The notes beneath the pieces were generated by a model. That model did no database searches. It was not told the DNA's origin and saw nothing but the letters and a program-made list of their open reading frames with translations. Both the position numbers and the translations under genes were made by a program. Below are positions 58,296 to 64,000 of a stretch of DNA of 64,000 nt, one piece after another. Positions within the stretch are counted from its first letter, which is position 1; every line of letters starts with the position of its first letter. The stretch comes from Gentiana macrophylla. Lineage: Eukaryota > Streptophyta > Magnoliopsida > Gentianales > Gentianaceae. Location of the stretch: contig CM047810.1 of the NCBI GenBank assembly GCA_026214975.1, positions 97,728,316 to 97,792,315 on the forward strand. The letters are read 5' to 3'.

Positions 58296-58560
58296 AAGAT
58301 CTTTAAGATTTGATTATGGGTGATTCTAGGAATTTCAAAACTAAAGGAACGGTTCCCTTATAAAAAAAAATTTAAGAAAATTAAAATAAAATTTAAAAAA
58401 AAAACTAAAGGAAGGTATTTCAATTTCTTTTTTTTTTTTTTTTTTTTTTGCAAGATCTTTAAGTGATCTTAGAGATTTTTTATTTTAAAACCGGGTCATT
58501 TACAGGTTTGGAGCGGGTCAAAGCGGGCAATTGGGTTAAATCCCTTCGTCTATATATATA
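54333..58560 (-). mobile_element. Helitron-like element 1 (non-autonomous)
   Basis: On the minus strand the right-to-left reading ends with the hairpin CCGTGCATTATGCACGG (54345-54361), a short spacer and TTAG before a host T, a near-canonical Helitron 3' end (CTRR expected). The 5' side (58495-58558) carries the subterminal block shared with 2584-3669 and 62410-62446. The interior is AT-rich; frames such as 55854-56120 (+) and 57048-57308 (-) have no domain I recognise. No Rep-helicase is visible. Confidence 0.5.
58249..58293. repeat. Poly-T tract (45 nt)
   Basis: Uninterrupted T run. A second run is at about 58431-58449. Confidence 0.95.
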
Positions 58561-59853
58561 CTAGCAAAAAAACCCGTGCATAATGCACGGGACAAATGAT
58601 GCATTATAAAATATATAAAAACCGGGCATACGATCATAGAATAAAACTGAAGTGTACATATGTATATGCCACATTCCAATCCTTTCATGATACAAATAAA
58701 TCAAATGATTTTTCTTACGTCCATTATTATAACATTATAAAGTTGATGATTCCCACCAATAATTTGATAGCCGGATCGTGCTAATTATATACGACTTACT
58801 ATTGATTAAAAACATGTGCCTATCACTCCAGCAATGCCACCGAAAATGAAATACAGTCCCTATATATAGCCTTGTGGTTAGTGAAGAACAGTCATCCGAC
58901 CGAATTTGTTATAAAAAAATAATGGGGATTCTTTCTTTCTTTTTTATTATCAGAGAGGGGCCCCTTAGGGATTAGGGGCTTCTTTGAGTATCAAAGTTGC
59001 TATTACTTTACAGATACAAACATTTGAGTATTACCTAAAAAAATATTTTTCAAGAATTGCCTATAATGATATGTAAAGGAACATAATGTTGTATCCACAC
59101 TATTCCTCGTCAAGTTGTACCGGCCTTACATAAAAGCAATTGCTTTTGCCGTTATTAAATAGATCCAAAACAATTTATTTCATTTTTCTATATTAAAAAA
59201 AATCCATAACAAAACTTGGTGTTTTTAGGAAACGTCCATAAGAATCCTCTGTTGGAAATAAAGTAAAAGGTTTATTCAATAAATGAAAATTAAGTGCAGA
59301 ATTAGAAATCTCCATAAATACAACAAACAAACGGGAAAGTCAAGAAAATGCAGAGCACTTATAATGAAACCACAAATCGGCTAGAAACAATGTGAAAGAA
59401 TGATGCAATCGCCTCTAATGTAACCATCTCACCTAGAAGAGCCAAAGTAAACTTTAATAGCAAACAAACAACAAAGGAAACAACAATGCAATTACAAATC
59501 AATACTATGGAGATGAACGTAAAAAAAATGCAACACAAACCAATGAACCAAAAAATTGTACATAAAACATTATCCTAACAAAACCGAATTGACATTTTTT
59601 GCTTTTTAGTTTATGTTCTAAAGACAAAGGAATATGAGGATACAAACTCAGGGAAACCTAGAATTAGAAAATACGAATGCTATCAAGACAATTACCACTG
59701 GGAACATGAAATATAACATTCTATCAACCACCCCTTCTTCATATGCTTCCACATCCAAACATCTGCTGCTGACCTCTTCGGTGCCGATTAGGCAACTACA
59801 CCACCGGTCATCTGCATCTTCAACAGTGGATATTGAAGATCCATCTATTCAGA

Positions 59854-60423
59854 TTATGAACTGAAACCGACCATCATTTCAACTGATATTATGGAGAAAC
59901 CAAGTGAATAAAATAAACTGATTCCTAGTTCCATGCACTTCCTTTTAAGAAAAATCATTATTGTGATCATATGAGTTGCTTCAAACTCAGTTAGTTGTCT
60001 CAGTCTAGCCCACCTGACCATACAAATATAGTCTATTAGCCCACCAGACCAACAATTCCCGGTTCCGTCCCTAAACTCAATTGTCAACTTATATTGCTTG
60101 TTGCAATTCGCAAAGCTCACAGAGAAGCACCTAACACAAAAATTATATCCATCATTAGATTGTCTATTGTGCTCAAAACGGTGTGCCCCTGAGCTCATAA
60201 TAAGGAAATGTAGGCTTGTTGATAATTTGCTTTTGGTTCTTTGTCTGTTTAGTGCTATTAATTGATAGGTAGCTGAATGATGGACACTACCTGAAGCCAA
60301 CATGCAGATACTGGGACATAATAAATCTTGCAATTCATTCCAGATATTGCGCACGGTATATGTTCCGAATCGTCCATCAGCGACGGCTGCAATGCTGCTA
60401 CATGATTGAACATAGAAGAACAC
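59854..60423 (-). pseudogene. RPA1-like (single-strand DNA binding) relic
   Basis: A 189-codon frame on the minus strand. Around residues 85-125 it reads YNFCVRCFSVSFANCNKQYK and then LTIEFRDGTGNCW. Cysteine pairs followed by a Y-K-L-x-I-x-x-x-D-x-T-G strand are the pattern of the C-terminal OB fold with zinc ribbon of replication protein A large subunit. The rest of the frame shows no clear domain and includes likely intron or non-coding sequence. It fits the RPA-like genes carried by plant Helitrons. It is probably a remnant and not an expressed gene. Confidence 0.5.
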
Positions 60424-62409
60424 GTGTAGAATATAAGAAAAAAAAAACCGTGGAACCCTCCAATCGGTCGATTGTACATGTTGTAGCTTTCTAAAAAAGA
60501 TCAGGATAAATCAACAATCTGCTTGAAAAAAAAATGATACCTTGGAAGAAGGAATAGAGTCCGTTTTATTGGAGAAAATTTACAAAATCTGCTTGAAAGA
60601 AAATAACCGAAGGATCAGTCCTTTCCTTCATTGTTTCATCATCGAAGGTCCTCCATATCGTGTCTTGAAAGGATGCATCAAAATCAAATTGGTGAATCAT
60701 TCAGAAGACGCTAAAACATAATCGACTAAAGAAGTAATTTGCAACAGAAGCGAGTTGAGAATTCTGAGCATCCATATTTAGAAGGAAGAATATGAAACGG
60801 AATGGAAACTCGGGCATCATGGGGGATTTTAGGGGGCAGAGCGTGGGTTAGGTGTTTTTTTTTGGAAGCAAATCATGGGCTTTGATAAAAATGACATAAC
60901 AGAGAACATGTTAGCCACATACAACATGGCACTCAACGCAGTGTCCAGAACATCCTATGATCACCATGATTTTATGAACGTGCACACCTATCTTGCCAAG
61001 ATATCTTTGCAGATGCTTATACTCTTTAATACATAGATTAATTATAGCCTTTGCATCAGCACCAGAACCACCAAATTGAAAGCGGAATTGCCGTTAAAAT
61101 AAGCCTTTCATTACAGTCCATCCACACAATGTTTGACAAATTATCAAAATTTCTACATTCAAAAACAGAGCCATTGCACCAATATCAAAATAAAGGGAGA
61201 AAATTTACATAAAAAATGTTCTTGTGAATGATATACTTACCCTTACCCTTTCCAAGAGAAACCAAGAATTTTAGAGAACCATGTGCATTCTTTCAAGAAT
61301 CTTCCTACCGTCCGTAGGAGCACCAAACAATTACCAGTTTTGAATAGGTGAAATTGCCATCAAATTAAGACTATAATACACTTACTGCTAGCCGTAAACC
61401 CATAAAACACTGCGGTGAATTGGCCTGTTCGGAGACCTTAGAGAAGCTATGAACAGTGGTGCCGGCTTGGAGCTCCAAGAGATTGCCAAAACTTGTTTAT
61501 CCAACTCCGAAAATGATTGGTTGTCTAGCAAATCCGAAAAGAAGAGCAGAGGGGGAAAAAGACCAGTTGAATCAATAATCCAAAAATTTGTCAATGAGAA
61601 ACAAACAAAGCAACCCATAAAGCAAATTTGTATAAATAACCAACCCATCTTATTTAAAATCAAGAAAAACATCCAAATCATCACGCTTTGAAAGATTAAA
61701 CTTCAGCTCTTAAGACAGCAAAAATCTAAGAAGCAAACCCTCTTCTTCTGCACTCCATTCCTCCTGTCATAGCACATTTGGAAAATGGTTTAGATAAACA
61801 ACACACACCTCAGAAATGGTGTAGGTAAAAACAACAAATACAGTACAAAAACAGAAAGCTAATTTTCAACTGAAAGATGTGAATCACACCCTACTTCAAA
61901 AGCATTAAAAAAATTGAGCAAAGAAATGAAGATCAAAACCAATAAAAAATTTATAGCAGACAAACGAATATCATAGAAAAGTGACCATGGAAAATTGTCT
62001 TACGGTCAATTGTCACGTTGAAGCAAAGCAAATAGAAAGATTCATTCTTTCATTTCCATTTGGTTTCCTGCAAAAAACATAAAAAATAAATAATCGTCCG
62101 TTGCCTCTGTTTCCATCAATTTCAAAACCTTAAATAGAAGAATTGGGTTATCATTGGTAGCTATCAAGCAGCACCATGTTATTAACCTTCTCATTTTGCT
62201 TTCCCTTGATCCACGTCTTCTTCTTCTGCCCCCGTTGGATTTTGCCGGTTTCAAAGTTGGTGGTGAACCTTGTCTTTCTTCGGCGCATGACGAAATGCAA
62301 ACTTTTTGGTAGGAGACGGCGGAAGATAAAGAGCGAGGGTTTTTTTTTAATTAAAAAAAAAAACAAAACCAAAAAAAAAAAGCATCCGCGTATTTTATTT
62401 TTCGGAAAC
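60424..62409 (-). other. Interior of Helitron-like element 2, nothing else recognised
   Basis: AT-rich. The 98-codon minus frame at 61388-61684 and the overlapping plus frame at 61449-61691 have no domain I know; at most one could be an exon piece. Confidence 0.35.
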
Positions 62410-62446
62410 GGAGCGGGTCAATCGGGTAATTGGGCTAAATTCACTC

Positions 62447-63243
62447 CTAAGGAAGGCGCTACTATATTTCTTATATCACCTTAACACTCCCTCAAGTGTG
62501 GGCCTATAACAAGGCTAAGCCAATTAGGCGGCCCGGAGCAAACTAGGCTCCAATAACAAAGAGGCAACACATGCATCACGTGCACAATATAAATGGGAAA
62601 TAATAATGTTTATAGCCAGTTCGAACTCGAGACCTCCGGCTCCGATACCATATTAAAGATCAAGCGCTTACCGGTTCTCTCTAAAAGCTATAGGCATGTT
62701 AAGGAAAGCGCTACTATATTTCTTATATCACTTTAACACTCCCTCAAGTGTGGGCCTATAACAAGGCTAAGCCAACTAGGCGGCCGGAGCAAACTAGGCT
62801 CCAATAACAAAGAGGCCCAACACACGATCACGTGCACAATATAAATGGGGAAATAATAATGTTTATAGCCAGGTTCGAACTCGAGACCTCGGCTCCGATA
62901 CCATGTTAAAGATCAAGCGCTTACCAGTTCTCCTAAAAGCTATAGCTGTTAAGGAAAGCGCTAATATATTTCTTATATCACCTTAACACTCCCCCTCAAG
63001 TGTGGGCCTATAACAAGGCTAAGCCAACTAGGCAGCCGGAGCAAACTAGGCTCCAATAACAAAGAGGCCCAACACATGCATCACGTGCACAATATAAATG
63101 GGGGAAATAATAATGTTTATAGCCAGGTTCGAACTCGAGACCTCTGGCTCCGATACCATATTAAAGATCAAGCGCTTACCAGTTCTCCTAAAAGCTATAG
63201 CTGTTAAGGAAGACGCTACTATATTTCTTATATCACTTTAACA
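62447..63243 (-). mobile_element. Tandem TRIM array: four LTRs, three interiors
   Basis: LTRs of 85-88 bp are at 62651-62738, 62904-62988 and 63159-63243, with a truncated one ending at 62486. Interiors of 164-170 bp lie between them. On the minus strand each LTR starts TGTTAA(A/G)GTGATATAAG and ends CTTTAA(T/C)A, followed by the PBS TGGTATCGGAGCC. A PPT, CACTTGAGGG(GG)AG, precedes the next LTR. There is no coding capacity. Neighbouring units share the LTR between them, as expected from unequal recombination between LTRs. Confidence 0.9.
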
Positions 63244-63794
63244 GCTTTCATACCCGCCATGGTCTCAAGGTCCTTGTTTTCATCATTGTTCCCACTAAAG
63301 TATTGTTCCTGGCCATCATTGTTCCCAAAGCTCTCCACTATTGCTCGTCTCCGCAGTGCTCCAAATCAAAAGGCCAACAAAACTCAAGAAGAAAGTAAGA
63401 TCGATAGCAAATGAAGAAGAAATCTCTGAAGCTTTTCAAGTGTTCAATGAAATTTTAGGAGCATACTTCTCAACCAAAACAAACCTTCCCGATCCGAGTT
63501 TTTTCACTCTGCAATTTTGTGAGTTAAAGTGAGAACTGAAAGAGATAAGAATTTGAGGGAAAAAGAATGGAAAAATTTCCGATCTGTGCAATCCGGCCAT
63601 GGATTTGATTTGTTTGTGTTTTTCTTTCTCTCCAAATGCTACAGAGACGGGAGGAATCCGAATGAAATGAAAGCTAATATTAAAAGAAAGGACAAAATAG
63701 TCCGAAGAAAAATGTTTTGTCCTTAAATCAACAAAAAAATATAAACTGGATTAAAATTTATATACAGGGCGAAAATTGGACTAAAACCTAATAT

Positions 63795-63799
<5 letters not shown>
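63244..63799. other. Right-edge sequence, no gene recognised
   Basis: Starts with a short direct repeat (CATCATTGTTCCCA at 63277 and 63314). The 63-codon frame at 63341-63532 may be an exon piece but has no domain that I recognise. Confidence 0.35.

Positions 63800-63879
<80 letters not shown>
63800..63879. repeat. (AT)n microsatellite (80 bp)
   Basis: Pure AT dinucleotide run. The 67-codon minus frame across it is an artefact. Confidence 0.95.
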
Positions 63880-63883
<4 letters not shown>

Positions 63884-64000
63884 TGCATTGTATGTGTTCA
63901 AAAATATGAAAAGGATGAAAATGCAAAATTATAAAGTTTTCATTTTAGGTGGATGATCTTATCAAACTATCTCGATTAGTTTTGAATTTGATTCGAGACA

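Larger units (their letters stand above)
58561..62446 (-). mobile_element. Helitron-like element 2, abutting element 1
   Basis: On the minus strand it ends CCCGTGCATTATGCACGGG (hairpin, 58573-58591), TTTTTTTG, then CTAG and a host T, a textbook Helitron 3' terminus. The other side (62410-62446) has the shared subterminal block CCCAATTACCCGATTGACCC; the extreme TC end is not visible because the TRIM array begins there. The interior contains an RPA-like relic (59854-60423), a gene class often carried by plant Helitrons. No Rep-helicase is seen, so it is non-autonomous or deleted. Confidence 0.62.

Overview
This window comes from a flowering plant, most likely a dicot. It is a dense nest of transposable elements with no intact host gene. 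The evidence is Ty1/copia and Ty3/gypsy retrotransposons with plant primer-binding sites, TRIM elements, a MuDR-type transposase, Helitron-like ends, and broken pieces of two plant housekeeping genes: a GNOM-type ARF-GEF and an ATP-dependent phosphofructokinase.

Layout. Positions 1-2583 hold the 3' end of a copia element (RT tail, RNase H, LTR). It abuts a Helitron-like 5' end (2584-3669), then a truncated MuDR-type transposase pseudogene (about 4900-5915). Next is a largely non-coding copia-like stretch, 5916-8379, that resumes at 23142-25798 as decayed pol. It is split by a complete minus-strand copia element (8380-23141, target duplication GATAT). That element's 5' LTR is itself split by a complete non-autonomous LTR element (15999-21699, duplication ATAAT), whose LTRs are mostly a tandem array of micro-palindromic 17-19 bp units. 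A copia 3' LTR runs from 25799 to 47530. It is split by a reversed solo LTR of the same array-bearing family (25878-29385, duplication ATATA) and by a full-length but decayed gypsy element (29907-46046, duplication TCCGG). The gypsy element carries a further insertion, a tRNA-Asp-primed LTR element with a collapsed interior (38337-40720, duplication ATCCT). The insertion order is therefore readable from five exact target-site duplications.

The gypsy element encodes decayed gag, protease, RT, RNase H, a probable second RNase H and integrase. Its long 3' region holds an antisense multi-exon gene relic, a 120-127 bp tandem array, and a small acidic sense-strand ORF behind its own TATA box. A second TATA-like box points outward on the other side of the array. 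The array-LTR element and the gypsy element share the same unusual PBS and a similar PPT, so the coding-free element was probably mobilised by machinery of the gypsy lineage.

From 47531 to 64000 the window holds the ARF-GEF and phosphofructokinase fragments side by side in opposite orientations. After them come a 52-bp palindromic repeat and a 16-bp minisatellite, a copia LTR fragment, a tandem tRNA-like (SINE-type) pair, and a 1.3-kb minus-strand LTR element. Two abutting minus-strand Helitron-like elements follow, one with an RPA-like relic, then a tandem TRIM array of four LTRs and three interiors. An (AT)n tract lies near the right edge.
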